Under the pieces are notes generated by a model. It was not told the origin of the DNA and made no database searches. It saw only the letters and a list, made by a program, of their open reading frames with translations. The position numbers were made by a program, and so were the translations under genes. 64,000 nucleotides of DNA, taken from contig NC_091262.1 of the NCBI RefSeq assembly GCF_042477335.2, forward strand, positions 46,969,001-47,033,000, read 5' to 3'. This DNA is from Ovis canadensis. Lineage: Eukaryota > Chordata > Mammalia > Artiodactyla > Bovidae. Positions 32,450-45,769 of the stretch are shown one piece after another. Each line of letters opens with the position of its first letter. Within the stretch, counting starts at the first letter, position 1.

Positions 32450-35400
32450 AAACTTTTTTTTACAATCTTATGTTGAGGATGACTGATAGCAATGCAAAAT
32501 AATTGTTTATAATCAAACAAGAAAAAGTTTTACAAGTATTTATAAATCTATTTAAACATTTATTTATTTCATATAAATTAAGGCTTCTTTGAATTCTCCC
32601 CTGAACTGGTCGTAATGTCTGCCTGGTTCCCTCATTAATACTGAATTAAAAATAATCTTTAACATGTGTTCATTTTTCCATCTGTATGAGAGCCATGATT
32701 TTCCTTTCATTCAACTTTTAACACCACGCACAGCCTGACTTGGTAAGCAGGGGAATCCAGCCAGAGGTTCCAGCAGGAGAGAGACCAGTCTGGGTAGAAC
32801 AACCCAGGACAAATGGCATTAGGTGTCAGACCCCTGACCTTCCTTAGAGGATGCGCCTTTGGAGATAAAGGGCAGGTCTGGGGCCAGGTTTCCTGCTTGG
32901 GCACTGTCATTCCCCGGGGCAGAAGGACAGGCAGCGGGTGAGGCAAAGACGGGGGAGAGGCAGACCAGAGGCAGGAAAGCAGTCAGCTGGCCTGATTCAG
33001 CTGGGATTTCTGCTTGTCACTTGCTCCTGACAGGGGCTCACAGAGTGATTCTCACCCTGTCAACATGCTTGGAATAGGTGGGTTGACACCCTGGGTACCT
33101 GAGTGATGTGATGATGGGCAGGGCTGTAAACTGAGACCCTGGGGGAGCCTGGGCTGGGTCCTGGAGGGAGCTGGGGAAGTGGGGGCTCTGGAAAGTGGCT
33201 GGATGGTGGGGAGGGGTCTGCCCTCCCTCCTGTGCATGAACTGAGTTAGCGGTAGAGCTTTGCTAAGGCTGTTCTCTCGGCCTAGAACACCATCCTGGAA
33301 GCACAATGAAGTGGAAGGTGCTGCTTCTCTCATACCGCTTCTCCTGTCCCTTCCCAGAGCTAGCACGTGGCCACCTCAGCAGCCATGGGCAGGGGTGGGA
33401 GTGGAGAGGAGCATGGGCTGGAGCTGGTCTGGGGAGTGGGCCAGGATGAAAGTCAGCCAGGCAGAAGAGCCAGAGGCTCGTGGAGAATTGAGAATTCAGC
33501 AGAGGATGCAGAGGGCCCTGCCTTCCCCCACTCTTCTCCCTGTTCCTCCCGTGAGCCTCCTGTTCTGTCCTGGTCAAGTGGCCAGAGCCCACAACCATCA
33601 TAGCAGCCCTTCTCTAAGGAGCAAAGCAACAGGGGATTAAGGTCTGGATGGGCAGGCACCTGCCAAGGGGCACATGAGTCATGTAAGCTGGTCCCCACCC
33701 CACCCCACCCCTACTGCTCTCCTAGGGGATTGGGAGCCCGGAAGAGACAGCCAGGAAGGGAGGACAAGCTTCATACCCACTTTTGGAGCCAGAGAGGCCT
33801 TACCTCCGGAAGGTACATAGGCAAAGCTGAGCATCCGCCGGCCCCACTGCCGGTGTGTCTAGGCAAATGTCTGCCTGGTCAGTCCTGGGATGACCCATCC
33901 TGTTTCTCCTCTTGGGATCCCCCTCTTGCTCACTGCTGTACGCATCTCCAGGACTCTTTGGGTCTCCTCACACCCTCTCTTTTGGTGCTGGACTAGGGTC
34001 ATGGGATGACCGCCAGTGCAGCCCTCCTCCTGCCCCAGGAATCCACTGCCCCCAGTGATCACAGAGAGGGCTCCCCTCTGTACTCAGCTGTGTTGTGGAG
34101 CAGGGCATGGAGAGGGAGCAGAGCTCTTACACAGAACAGCAGACCATATAACTGGGCTAGACTGTGGTCCTCTCAGGGATGTGGAGCTGGGAGGAGGGGA
34201 GGCCCTGATGGAGGGTCCTGAGCTGGCCCATGAGAAGAGGAATATTACCCAACACTTGGCTCCGGCCCCGGCCCCAGAGGTTGTGAGTCTTTGAAAAGTT
34301 TTTATTGAAATCCTTGATCTGGGGCTAAGATTCCCACTCAGTTTATTTTAAGGATGAAGACAGGTTATTTCGGGTGTTGGGATGGCCTCCCTATTGGAAC
34401 ACAGGGGAAGAGCAGAGACAGCCCAGGTCTAGCTCAGCTCAAGTGCAAGTTCCAGCACCGACGCTGACACAGATTGAGCCTCATCCCCATGCATATCCTA
34501 AATGCTGATCCTAGACATAGCCCTGAGCCCCAGTCCCTAGTTCTTGATTGAGCTTTCTCTGCGAGATTGTTCTCAATCAGCAGGGGCTTGATGGAGAGAG
34601 AGAGCATGTCTTCATCTCCCACCGCTGGAGCCTAAGTCCAGAGCCCTTGCCCAGTGGTGTGGAGTGGTCCTCAGGCGCATTTCTCTCCCTCACCCCTCTC
34701 CTGTCCCTGGGAGCTCATGTTTTGACCATCACTGCTAAGCCAGCCTCAGTGCTGAAATAGTCTAGTCCAGCCTGGCCTTGGGTATGAGTGGCCTTCACTC
34801 TTGGATCAGAGCCATCAGAAACCAAACATTCCTGGTCCCGAGAGTGCCTGGGAAGGGGGCGGCCCTGCCCATCTAGGCGGATGTTGGGGTTGCTGCGCTC
34901 ACCATCTCCTTTGTGGAACACTGACGTCTCCCGAGACAGAGGCTTCCTGGCATCACCAGGTAAGACCTGGGCATCCTGGGTGCACAGGAGAGGGAGATGG
35001 AATGAGGGTGCCGGAGTGGGTTGCCTGGTCTGGGGGATGGGGTCATGGGCCAGAATTTAGACCTGTGGAAGGGCAGGTGGGAGAATGGGGACAATGAAAC
35101 TAGGCCTGGAGGCAGTTGTCAAAGAACAAAGCCTGCCCTTAGGAGGACATCGACCCCAGAGCCTAGGGTGCCTGGACCCTCAACCTCTTCATGCAGAAGG
35201 GGCTGGGTGCAGATGGCTGTCTCTGGGTATGCGGACAGAGTAGCTTGGCTTTACAAAGCAGTTGAGCTGTGGTTGAACGGCAGGAAAAGGGCTGGGCTGG
35301 GGCGTTTGCCTGATCCTGGGATGATATATGTGTTAGGGTGGGATTGGGTCATCGGGGAATTTTTCCCTTAGAAAGGGGAAGGGGTACATTCAGGAAGGAG

Positions 35401-36590
35401 TTGCTGGTTGGTGGCTAGAGGCAGGCAAGAAAGGCAGGAGTTTCTGGTCTGATTTCCTGCTGTGAAGGGTTCTAGGGATTATCTCCCCCTGAGGGGTTTC
35501 TGCAGCCTGCCTGTTCTGAGTGACCTGGGACAGGTCTTGGACCCTCCTGGAGGTCACACACAAGCCAGGAGCCTGGTGGGAGAGGCTTTGAAAGAGCTGA
35601 GAACCTCCTACTGCTGCCAGGTGTAGGGAGAGGTGTGGAGCATCGTCCGAGCCCCATGCCTAACTGGCTCCCATGAAGGCACCAGACCCCTGCCCTTCCT
35701 GCCCTCAGTAGCGCAAGGCTGCTTAGGGCCACCCTCTTCCTTCTCTTCCTGTGTCTTCAGGGGCGAGGGGAGGAAGGAGCTGGTGAGAGGAAAGCAGGAC
35801 TGACCACAGCAAGGACCAGTAGGAGGCTCTGGGTCTGCCCAGAATGCCGGGTCTGCAGGGGAACCTGGGGAGGACCCTTGACCTAAAGCCCACCCACCTC
35901 CACATCCAACAACCCCAGTCCAAGCCTCTGGCCAGGATTCCACGTGGGCCCAGTGTAGGGGGCACGATGGGGACTATTCTCTGATCTGCTCTCCTCCAGA
36001 CTCCCCTCCTACCCTGATGGGGTGGTAGCTGGGGCAGGGAACGGGCATCACTGCCCTCCACCAGGTCCCATCCCATCGGCACACCTGCAGGGCTCCCACC
36101 TCAGGTACCACCTCCACCACCATCACACGTCTGCCATGACTGCCGCTGTCTGCATAGCCACCCCCACCCCACCATCAGCACCACTAACACCCCTCCTACC
36201 CCTACCCAGATCATCGCCACCGCTGAGACTCTCACCACCTCCATGAAGACCACCCCACCCCTAGACCAGACAGAACTTTTCACTCTTCTTCAATAGATTT
36301 TCAAGCCTATAACTTCTCAGGCTGTGGGGCTAGCACACAAAGTCCCCATTCAACAGAGCCTGCCGCCCAAGGGGAGAAGGGCTTTGCTGGAGGACACAGG
36401 GACTCGTGCCTGGGCTGCAGGGCAGGACTGTGGAAGGAGGCCAGGCAGACGCAGCTCAGGGCATAGCTGGAGGCTTCGGCTGACCAGAGCTCACGGCTGG
36501 GCAGCACTTTTTCCTGAAGGGAGATCTGGAGGGAATCTTCCACCTGCCTCCTCCCATCTGGTTCTGGGCTTGGCAGCCTGAGCAGGCGCC
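32450..36590. other. Intergenic and 5'-flanking DNA of TRCG1
   Basis: The first 250 bases are AT-rich; the rest is GC-richer with no recognised coding exon. A donor-like ACCAG|GTAAGA at about 34961 ends a 90-codon plus frame (34788 on) and could belong to an upstream non-coding exon, but nothing else supports it. A CCA/ACC-rich low-complexity stretch lies at 36110-36245. Confidence 0.4.
36110..36245. repeat. CCA/ACC-rich low-complexity stretch upstream of TRCG1
   Basis: Irregular CCACCATCAC / CACCCCACC units. Its composition resembles the Ser/Thr/Pro-coding part of TRCG1 exon 2 near 38150-38250, which may be coincidental. Confidence 0.5.
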
Positions 36591-36596
36591 CTCGGC

Positions 36597-39500
36597 ATGG
36601 CTGGGCAGCGGCTCCCATCTGCTGGGACTCTCCTGGCTGGTAAGTGGGGCTGTGGCCCCAGGGGGCCCGTCCCAGGCCCCACGGGCTCTCTTCTGGGACT
36701 CCCGTGGCTCCCACATCAGGGCTGACCTTCCTTATCCTCATGTCAGCCTGGCTTTGTCAGCTCAAAGGATCCCCTTCTCGGGCTTGGGTCTCCCCAAGGG
36801 CACTCAGTGTCACTCACTGGGGAAACCTGGCGTTGGGCTGGCCCCAGGGGGCTCAGTGCACCCTTGCAGCCAGAGGTAGCATTATGGCTTTCAGAGATGG
36901 GGCCCCGCCCATCCCTCACCTCTTTCAGCCCTCAAGCATCCTGAGTTCTGGAAATGTGACGAGGTGATTGCCTTGTTCCCTTACTGGAGGCTGAACAACA
37001 CTTGCCAGCCCCCTCCAGCAGCCTGGGCCTCACCAGAAAGGATTTCCCTGGGGCGGAAGAAAAGAGTGGGACCCTTGAGGTGTACCCTCTTGCCCTCACA
37101 GTCCCCTCTTCTGGGGGCAGGGCAGGGTTGCCTTGTCTCTGGTGGGCTTGGATCAGAGAGGGGAGATTTCTCTGGAGGTAGAACAGTGGTTCGGGGCAGA
37201 GCCGGGGCCAGGGTTTTTGTCTCCTTGGGTCCCATAAAGCAGGGAGGTGGCAGTGGGGGCAGGCACCTGAGACTGTGGGCCAGTTCCCAGCCCACCGAGC
37301 AGCTGATAGAAAAGGGCTCTCCTGGTTTGCAGCTGTCCTGGTGGTCTCGGCTCCCGCCCTGCCCCTTCCTCCTGCTCACGAAGACCTGGGCCCATCTCCC
37401 TGGACCTCTGGCACATCTGTTTTGCAAGGTGGCAGCAAGAAGATACTCTTCCCATCATTAAACCACTTGGTGCCAGTCCCTGCAGGGGTCTCTCCCTCAG
37501 CCGAGAGGTCAGGGGAGGCTCCTGGCAGGAGGGCAAGAGGCCTTTTTCCAGAGGCCCCCGGGGACCAGCAAGGTCTCCTAGGCTTCCTCCTGGACTTGCA
37601 GCTCCTTCCAAACCAGACTGCCACTTTGGGACCCTCTGGTGGCCCAGGAGGTGACACACACAGACCAGCTTCATCTGCAGTGGCTGAGCCTGCAGCCCAC
37701 AGCACCCCCAAGTCCCAGCCAGTGTCCCATGTGGCTGCGCCTGGAGATGGAGAGGAGATCTTGGTCCCTGGGTCTCCAGAGAAGGCTACCACATCACCAC
37801 TGCAGGCTTCTCCCCAACCACAGTCCCAGCCTGTGAGCAGGCACCTCTTCAACCCCAAGGTCTGGACACCGTCTGCTTCAGGGCCCAGCAACTTCAAGCC
37901 AGCGAATGCCCCACTTCTGACATTGGCTCCAAGGGCCCCAGAGAAGGCCGTGTCCTCAGCACCCCAGGGCCCACTTGCGTTTGCATCGATCAGTCACATG
38001 TTGGCTGCAACAGAGCCGCTTCCTCCTGTAGCAACAGCGCAGTCAGTGCTGGACACGGCTTCTGCAGCCCTCACAGTGGTCTCGGGCTCCTCTAGAAATG
38101 GTCTGGTGTCCAGTCTGGGCCTGGGTCCTTCAGTATTGCCATTGCTCTCAACAGTACCCTCTTCACAGTTGTCATCAGCATTACCGCCACCATCATACCC
38201 ACTCACATCCCCATCACCCTCATTGGCATCACTGTCACCCATCGTGGGCCCAGGTTGCCCCTTCACCACCAGAGCCAGAACCTCCCGGGACACTTCTGCC
38301 TCTGTGTTCCCCCGCACAACCACAGGCCGTCTCGTCGATATTTCCAGTTTTCCACCTGCCCAGCCACCTCCGGCGGTTACAGGGATGGCTGCTCTTCAGT
38401 GGACAGTCCAGCCCAGGCCATTGGTCCCTGCTAGCCCAGCCTCTTTAGCCACCCTCTCCCTCAGATGTGCCCTTGGCCTTCCTGCTGGCTGCCCCAGAGT
38501 CCCTGGAGGTGTGGCCTCACCCCAGTCGCCTTCCCTGTCTCGTCCCCGTCAGACTGTCTCATTGCAGAACTCGAGATCCCCCTCCCCACGACCCAGCCGT
38601 GTGACTCACTTTGTGACCTTCAGGATCACCAATGAAGCCTCGGTGGTGGCACTTGGGAACCCTGCCTCCCCGGCGTACCAGCTGCTGCGTGACAACATCC
38701 GACACCAGGTGTGGGCTTCTTCCTTCATCCGCTCAGGAGTGCTGACCCCAGTCCAGCCCAGCCCACCCCCCCGCTTGCCTCTGAGCACACAGGCCTGCCT
38801 CTATTCTGTGTTTTGGCTCCTGCTATTCCTCCACTACCCTGGCCCTTGGAGGGGCCTCTCCCAACGACTCAGACCCTGGCCCCACGGAGCCGGCATCTCG
38901 CCCTCTGTTGGCTCCCTTCCCCACACTGTCCCATCCCAGCTTGCCTCTCCCTGTAAACCGCAGCTCCCTGGGGGTGGCTGGGCCCAGGGCGGGGTGCCCA
39001 CAGGGGCTCTGGAAGTATGGAGGGAGTGAAACCCGCCTTGGGCTTCTCATTGGTGTGGGGAGGAGCATGTGGGTGCACAGTGGGAGCCCAAGAGGTAGAA
39101 AGCTGACCCTGTCCTGTGAGTGGCTCCAGCAGGAAGGGGGGGCCAGGCAGAGACTCTTGCAGAGACTGAGTATGGGGAACTCTTACAGGATAAGCAGAAG
39201 ACTGGATTGGGTAGCTGGGGTCAGGGGGTGCCCAGAGAATACCTTTCTGAGGAAGGAGAATTTTAACTGGGATGGACAGAAGGCTAAGCCAGATGAAGTG
39301 AGCAAGCGTTTCCTAGACAGAGGAAACGGATGTGTGAGGACCTTGAGGTGGAAAGGTGGGTAGAGGCTGAGGTCTAGGGTCACAGGTGAGAGGCTTTCTG
39401 GAGAAGACTCGAGGCCCGGGCTGGGCTGGGGAGAATTAGGAGGAGAGGCTGCCGCCTGCAGGGTGGTGGCTGTGGGCATACAGGCTAATTGGATTGGAGA

Positions 39501-42500
39501 GCCATTTTCAGTAAAACTGCAGTGAAGGAAAGGCCTGGGAAGGCTGTGTGTTTGCTGGATAGCTGAGGGCCCCCTGTGGTTCTCAGTAGAGGGTGGTTGG
39601 CAAGTGGTCTCTGCTGGCCACGCGGGGAAGGCTTGGGTGGCCCTGGGCTACCCAGGTGGACAGTGAGGCCACTGCAGGGACCGGACCAGAGATAATGAGG
39701 GTGAGCTGGCGCTGTGGAGAAGTGGGGGCTTGAAGGCCCTCACCTGGCTCTGTCTGTCCCCAGCTCCAGTCGCTCTATCACGAGGCCTTCTCCAGCTTTG
39801 AGGGAGTCGGCGTCCTGCAATTCAGGTGAGCGAGCGAGTCTCTCAGGCTCCACCACCCGTCTGCCAGCCAGTTTGCGCCTTCTCAGGCACAAGTGTACTC
39901 GGCCAGGCTGCCCTGCCCTGCCCAGCTCCACCACAGCACGTTGAGGGCCAGAAAAGCCCTCAGCGGGCAGGAAGGAGGCCCACATCTGGGTGTGCCTCTG
40001 GCTGTGTAAACTTAGGGGACCTCCTGCCTACTCTGAGCTCCAGTTCCAGCTGCAGGATTGGGGCGGGGGTGCCAGGTTTGCCTGAACCTGGTAGAGAAGG
40101 CAGAGGACTTCCCTGGGGCCAAGAGCCCTTAAAAAATGACATGTGCCTGGGTGCTAAGTCACTTCAGTCATGTCTGGCTCTTTGGGACCCCATGGACTGT
40201 AACTCACCAGGCTCCTCTGTCCATGGGATTCTCCAGGCAACAATACTGGAGTGGGTTGCCATGCCCTCCTCCAGGGGATCTTCGCAACCCAGAGATTGAA
40301 CCCACGTCTCTTACATCTACCTGCATTGGCAAGTGGGTGCTTTACCACTAGCACCACATGGGAAATTAAAGGACATGTAAGCAAGTGCAAATTCTCTGGG
40401 GTGGGGGCGGGGGCTCTCTGGTTCTGAGCCTCTGAGGGTGCTGTGAGAGTCCTAAAGCCAGATTTGATCAGCAGATGCCAGTCCTGAAATCTTATAGAAA
40501 AGGTTGAGAAAGTCCAAACCATCACAGCCCCACATGAGTTGTGAGCTCAGTGTGGACCTTGATGGAAGCTTGGTTATACCTAGTGATAGGAAGTTCACCA
40601 CCACTATGTTCCTTGACCCAAGTTGGTTAGAAAGTTTCCCCTCTGAACTGAAATCAGTCTCTGGATTCCCTGCCCTGGGTCTGAACAGAGGCTTTGTCTT
40701 CCCAAACCCAGGAGGGCACAGCACAAAACGGGTACTCTGGGGAAGGATGAAGGAAGTCTGGGTCCTGAGGCTGCTTGTTTTCAGATCTTTCCCCACAAAC
40801 TCCTTCAACCCCGTGCTCAGGCCAGGCTGCCTCCTTGGGATGTGGCTACATGGCCCACCTCCCACAGGCTTACAGAGATTCCTCAGGCCTGTCACCTCCC
40901 TCTCTTCTGACCCCCTGCTCCTTGTGATACCACCAAAGATGTTTTTCTCAGCCTGGCTCAGGCTGACTTCCTGCTTGCTCACAGCGGCTGTTTCCCTGGG
41001 CGGGATTCCCAGTGTTCCCATCAGAGCCAGTTTGTTGGGCTGTCCAAGGGGACTGGCTTTCCCAGGCACCTGCTGTGTGCCCTGCTGGCTGCACCATTAG
41101 CCCCCACACAGCCCTGCTGAAAGGAATCGTTATCCCCACTTTAGCTAGGAGCCCAGCTGAGGCCCAGAGGGGTGATGCCACACAGCGACCCTGTCCACAG
41201 CTCCCTCCTTCCTCAGGACCCTGGTCCTGTGCACCAGCCAGGTCTTCATCCATCCCCCAGGGTTCTCCCTGTCTCGCCTGGACCCCTGGTAAGGAGGAGT
41301 CTGTCCACAGGCCCAACTCCGCAGCTGTGAATGCCTCCCTTGTGTTTGGGGGCCACGTCCCGGGCCCCTCTGCCCGTGAAGTCCTCTGGACCCTGCACCG
41401 CTCAGTGAAGGCCGCAGGGCGGATGCTGGGGAACCTGTCCTTGGATGAGAGCAGCCTTGCCTCGGATGGTGAGTCTCTGCCTGCCCCTCTTCCCCCACCC
41501 CCTTCCTTGGTGCCCATGGACAGCTGGGGGTGCTCCCTAGAGAGGTGCACCCCCTTTTCCAGCCATGAGGCAAGGGGTGGTGGATCATGAGGCTCCCAGG
41601 GCCTCCTGAACTCCTAGCCGTGGCTCTCAGGGTCCAACCTGACTGACCTGGCCCTGGAGACCCTCAGCATCCATCTCACAGCCATGGAGCCCTTCCGTCC
41701 CCTGCTCCTCCTGCCCGGCTCTGCCCTCTTTGTCCTGCTGGAAAAGAAGATCCTCCCACAGGTGAGGTGGCCTCTGGCCTGCCCTCCAAGGCCTGGGACT
41801 CACTTTGCCTTCCTTGACTGCAGGCCTCTGTGGCTTGGGGGTGAGGGGTGGGGCAGCCCCCAGCCATGGCCCTACGGGAGGAGGCAGGCATGAAGGGCAC
41901 ACAGCCCTACCCATTGGCCCCCAGTTTGAGGGATGACATTCTGCCTGACATTGGGGAAGTTGTCTGGGGCAGGCAACAGCTCATCCCAGGGGGTTATGGT
42001 CAGGCTCTGTAACCAGACACCCCTACCCAGGTCCAGCACTAGGGTGAGCAAGGGAGGCACCCAGAACGCAAGGTTTAAGGAGCTGCTCAGTCACCTCACC
42101 CTCCCCACCCCACGCTGGGTCTCAGGAGAGAGCTCCAGGCCCACTCTGACCTCCCGGACTCCCCACAGGTCACAGCCTTGGTGGCAGAATTCTATTCAGC
42201 ACATCCCCAGGAGGGCCCCCTGCTCCTCTTCAGGTGGGTGGGGCTCTCCCCCTGCAGCCCAGCCTTCCCTCCTCCTCTCTTGGGGGTTGCCCTGGGGCAG
42301 AGAGGGCTGTGAGCCAGGCCATGGGAGCTGTGGGCTCAGGGGCCACCAGGGGAGAGTTTTGTCCCAGGTACCCCCAGCTGGCCCTGTAAAGCTCTGCCTT
42401 AGGAGGCAGGGAGCCCTAAGCCTGAGAATGTGCTGGGGTGGGAGGCTGGATGCCTCCTTCTAGAAACATGTCCTGGCCAAGCCTGTAACCCTTGCACTCC

Positions 42501-44815
42501 CGCCTTGTACTTGCCCTAGTAATGTGGACCAGTGGGTGGGCGTTTACATCGAATACAAGTTCCAGACCCCCGTAGGTACCCACCTCCCTGGCTTGGCCAA
42601 TTACCTGGCCCGGAACATAATGGATCCTGCTGTCCAGAAATCCAGCATCATGGCCAATGGTGAGTCAGGGCTGGGATCCCTGGGTGTCCTTGGCCGGCAG
42701 CCTCTTAATCTCTCTGGGTCTCAGTGTTCCTCCTTTGGAGAATGGACAGAACTTCATCTCAGTCACACACACTTTTGTCCTGGGGCCACAGAGAATCAGA
42801 TGTGGCACGTTAGACGGGGAGCTGGATAGCCAGGCTCCATCGTGTCTGTCTTAACTACGTGACTGCTCCCTTATAGGGAGAAGGCAGCCACAGACATGAC
42901 ATAGACAGATGGGCGTGGCTGCGCGCCAGTACGACCAGATGGATACAGAGACCTGAATGTCATGTAATTGTGCAACAGGTTACCATTCTTTTGATGTTTT
43001 TCAACTATCTGAAAAATTTTTAGCACATGGGTTAAGGCACTCAGACTGGATTTGGCTGACCGTTGGCTGAGAGTAAGGAGGTTGGGGTGTGCACGCCAGG
43101 GCTCCTGGGAGAGGGGCGCAGGCTGATGCCCACCTCCTCGCCCATCTAGGGGAGAAAGCAGAGCTGGTGCTTTGCGAAGTGTGGCTGCAGATCCTGGACC
43201 AACCCTTCACCGAGGCCCTGAAGGACAAAACCAGCCCTAAGTCCCGGAAACTTCGGGGGCAACTGACGAGATGGGTGAAGTGGGGAGGGGGAGGGAAGAG
43301 CAGGAGGCTGGAAGCCTCAGGGAGGGGCCCCAACAAGGCTGCAGTAAGGCCGTGACCCTCTTCGCCTTCTCTGCTCCCCAGCTGACCGCCATCCTCAGGC
43401 CTCTGCGGCCCTTCGGCCAAGTGGTGGTAGAGAAGTTCCAGTAAGTCCTTGGAGGCTCTGGGTGACCTGGGGCCCAGGGCTGGGCTCTGTGGACGGGTCA
43501 GGGGCTCAGAGAAACGGCCTTCCTGAGTGAGGCCCCCAGGCTCTCTAGCCTCCTGACATTGGCGATGATCCTCCGGCCAGGCCTGACCCACTGACCGCCA
43601 GGGTGGCCGCCACTTTCTTCAGGCCTGCGCTGGCCCAAGCCGTCGTGCAGGGCTGCGTGCTCCAGGGTCTGCGAGCCCTGTGGGAAGCTGAGGGCCTCTC
43701 TGTGAAGATGGTCATCCCAGACCTCGGTCAGTGCCTCCCTCTCTATCTTCTATCCATCTGCCTCCTGCCTCAGGCCTTTCGCCTCGCTGCCCCTGGTTGC
43801 CCTGACTCTGCGGTCTGCCGCTCCCTCCTCCCCTCCCTTCTTCCTGCTGCAGATCTTTAGGGGCCAAGCCCAGCTTCCTCTTCCTGGGAGCCCTCCAAGG
43901 CAGCCCCAGCTTCAAAGCTCCATTCTTGTAGCACTTCTGGGCAAGGACCCCTCACTCGGGACTTCTCTGCAGGCCTGGCTGTGCCTTCTCAGGGGTCTGT
44001 GGTCTAGAAGAATGGTGACCAACCCCAGCCATCTCCCTACTTTCTTCCGCATCCTCAGGTCAGCCTGATACCTCCATCTCCTGCTATGCTGTGGCGCTCA
44101 TCATCCTGGGTCTCCTGTTTATTGCGTTCATCTTGGTCCTGGTGAGTGTCTGTCTGGGCCAGGGGTGCTTTCCTGAGAGACATGCTGGACCCTTGACCCT
44201 CTGAGTCAAGGTGAGGGCTTGTTTCCCTCCTGAGCCCACCCAAGGGAGCTCAGGGTCTTCCAGCTGGAAAGCTTGGCCTGACCCCACCCTTCCCATTGCA
44301 GGTGTGGAAGCGGAAGACCTGCTTTGGTGTGTCCAGCCAAACACGGTGAGGCACAGGTGTCAGTCCCTCTGGGGTGTTTACTCTGGGTGGGGTCTGCCTC
44401 CCAGCTGCCAAGGCTTTGTGCAGACATTTCCCAGTGGGTGTTGACAGAGCCTGGGCAGTACAATCACTGTGGCCCAAAGTTTACACCCTAATGGGGGCTG
44501 ATCCTGGGGTGGTGAACGGGCTCCACTTAGCCTCAGAAATGCTGCAGTGGGTGGGTAGACAGAGACAGAACCCGGGGCCCCACATGGCCAGGAGAGCTGG
44601 GACAGGGAAAGAGATCTGGGGGTGGGAGGGGTTGCCTCCACCACTGGAGCACCAGGCAGTGACTCCTCCTCAGCTTGGGAGAAGTGGGGACCCCAGGGGT
44701 GGACGCGGAGGACGGCACAGAGGACCATGCTGGGGTACCTTGTGATTCCTGGATCCCAGTTTCTGTCCTTTCCTCCACCCCCAGGTGCCCCTTCCTGCTG
44801 TTGCTCCTCCAGTGA
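36597..44815 (+). CDS. TRCG1: Taste receptor cell protein 1 (mucin-like, SEA modules, one TM segment)
   Basis: Exons, all with GT-AG introns: 36597-36639, 37333-38708, 39764-39825, 41311-41468, 41631-41761, 42169-42233, 42520-42659, 43150-43274, 43382-43440, 43581-43726, 44059-44141, 44302-44345, 44785-44815. They join to 2463 nt (820 residues plus stop) without a break. The start (GGCATGG) opens a signal peptide split by intron 1 (MAGQRLPSAGTLLA + AVLVVSAPALPLPPA). Residues 30-435 are Ser/Thr/Pro-rich and mucin-like. SEA-like modules lie at about 438-546, 546-658 and 659-768. The membrane segment (YAVALIILGLLFIAFILVL) is at about 777-796, followed by a tail VWKRKTCFGVSSQTR... Sequons NAS, NLS and NLT are present. 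The module 1 site reads NSAAV, not the GSVVV used for SEA self-cleavage. Identification rests on SEA content, topology and the position beside C15orf39, where rodents carry Trcg1. It should be a type I surface glycoprotein; its role is little known. Confidence 0.75.
40151..40364 (-). mobile_element. Bov-tA SINE in TRCG1 intron 3
   Basis: Antisense Bov-tA: 'gtgctaagtcacttcagtca', 'gggattctccaggcaacaat', 'ccaggggatcttcgcaaccc', 'agcaccacatgggaa'. It lies between exons and does not affect splice sites. Confidence 0.9.
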
Positions 44816-45262
44816 AACCAAGTTCCAGACCTCTCCTCCTGCCCTAACCTGCTCCCAGCCTTCCAGAGTCAGCGCTCAGGTTTCTGAGAAGCAGAGCCAA
44901 AGCAGAAAGGCCCTAGCCTGAGGTCCCTACAGCATGGGGGGCTTCCTCCCTTCCAGCTCCACCAAGAACTACACTCCGAGGGAGCGAGAGGTGGGCTGGG
45001 GGGAACAGCACCTCACCACCCCCACCAGGGAGACCAGAAGGTGTTAGCCACAGCAGCCACCCCGACTCAAGGTCTGGGAAAACCCTTCAGGTCACCATCA
45101 TACTCAGGTCAGGCCGTGGGGAGCGGAACATGGCAAGACAGAGGCTGCAGAAGATGCGGGAAGGGGAACAGAGCTGGCTTCCTCGCGCCTGGCCTGACAC
45201 GGTAGTGAGGCTAGAGGTATTACTGGCCTCAAGATGAACTCTGCTTGTTTAGGGTACAGAAA

Positions 45263-45268
45263 ATTAAA
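45263..45268 (+). terminator. Possible TRCG1 poly(A) signal ATTAAA
   Basis: A variant poly(A) hexamer about 450 bases after the TRCG1 stop codon, in an A-rich setting. It would give a 3' UTR of about 470 bases. No better AATAAA is seen before it. Confidence 0.4.
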
Positions 45269-45769
45269 TAACAGGAGCAATCAGAAGTTGGTGTAAGAGA
45301 TTGCTTTTGTTTCTAGGCAGTCATCTGACAGGAAGACATGGGAGAGGTTCAGAGTGGAGGAGGAGGTGGGGCAGAGGACTGACAGGTTCGAGGGTGGGGA
45401 TGGGGACTCCTGGGGGGCAAAGTGTGGTCCCAGCGTCACCTCCGCCTTAGGGCCGGCCACCCTCAGATCAAAGGGCTTTGGGGGCTGGTGGCCAAGGTGA
45501 GGCCTGGTTGCTACTCAGCAAACCAGAGCACTGGGCGTGCACCAGGGGAGGTTGGAGCCGTGGGGCAGGCCCAGTGCCGAGAACAGACTGCCTGGCTGGG
45601 AGACCTCGCATGGAAGCCAGGCTAAGAGCCCCTCAGAGGCCTGAGGATAGGGCCGTGGAGGCAGCTTTCCTGGAGGACACAGGTAGGTGAAGGCTATCTC
45701 TCATAAAGCTCAAGCAGCTCCTGGGCCCCCTGGGACATGAGAAATCTGGTAGCACGGAAGGATGGCCTT

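Noticed and set aside
37994-38323. 109-codon minus frame rich in Gly/Asp/Asn
   Set aside because: It is the shadow of the Ser/Thr/Pro-rich TRCG1 exon 2.
44622-44921. Alternative, longer TRCG1 C-terminus in another frame
   Set aside because: The exon ending at 44345 leaves two bases, so the acceptor at 44785 gives the frame that stops at 44813-44815. The other frame would need a different, unseen junction.
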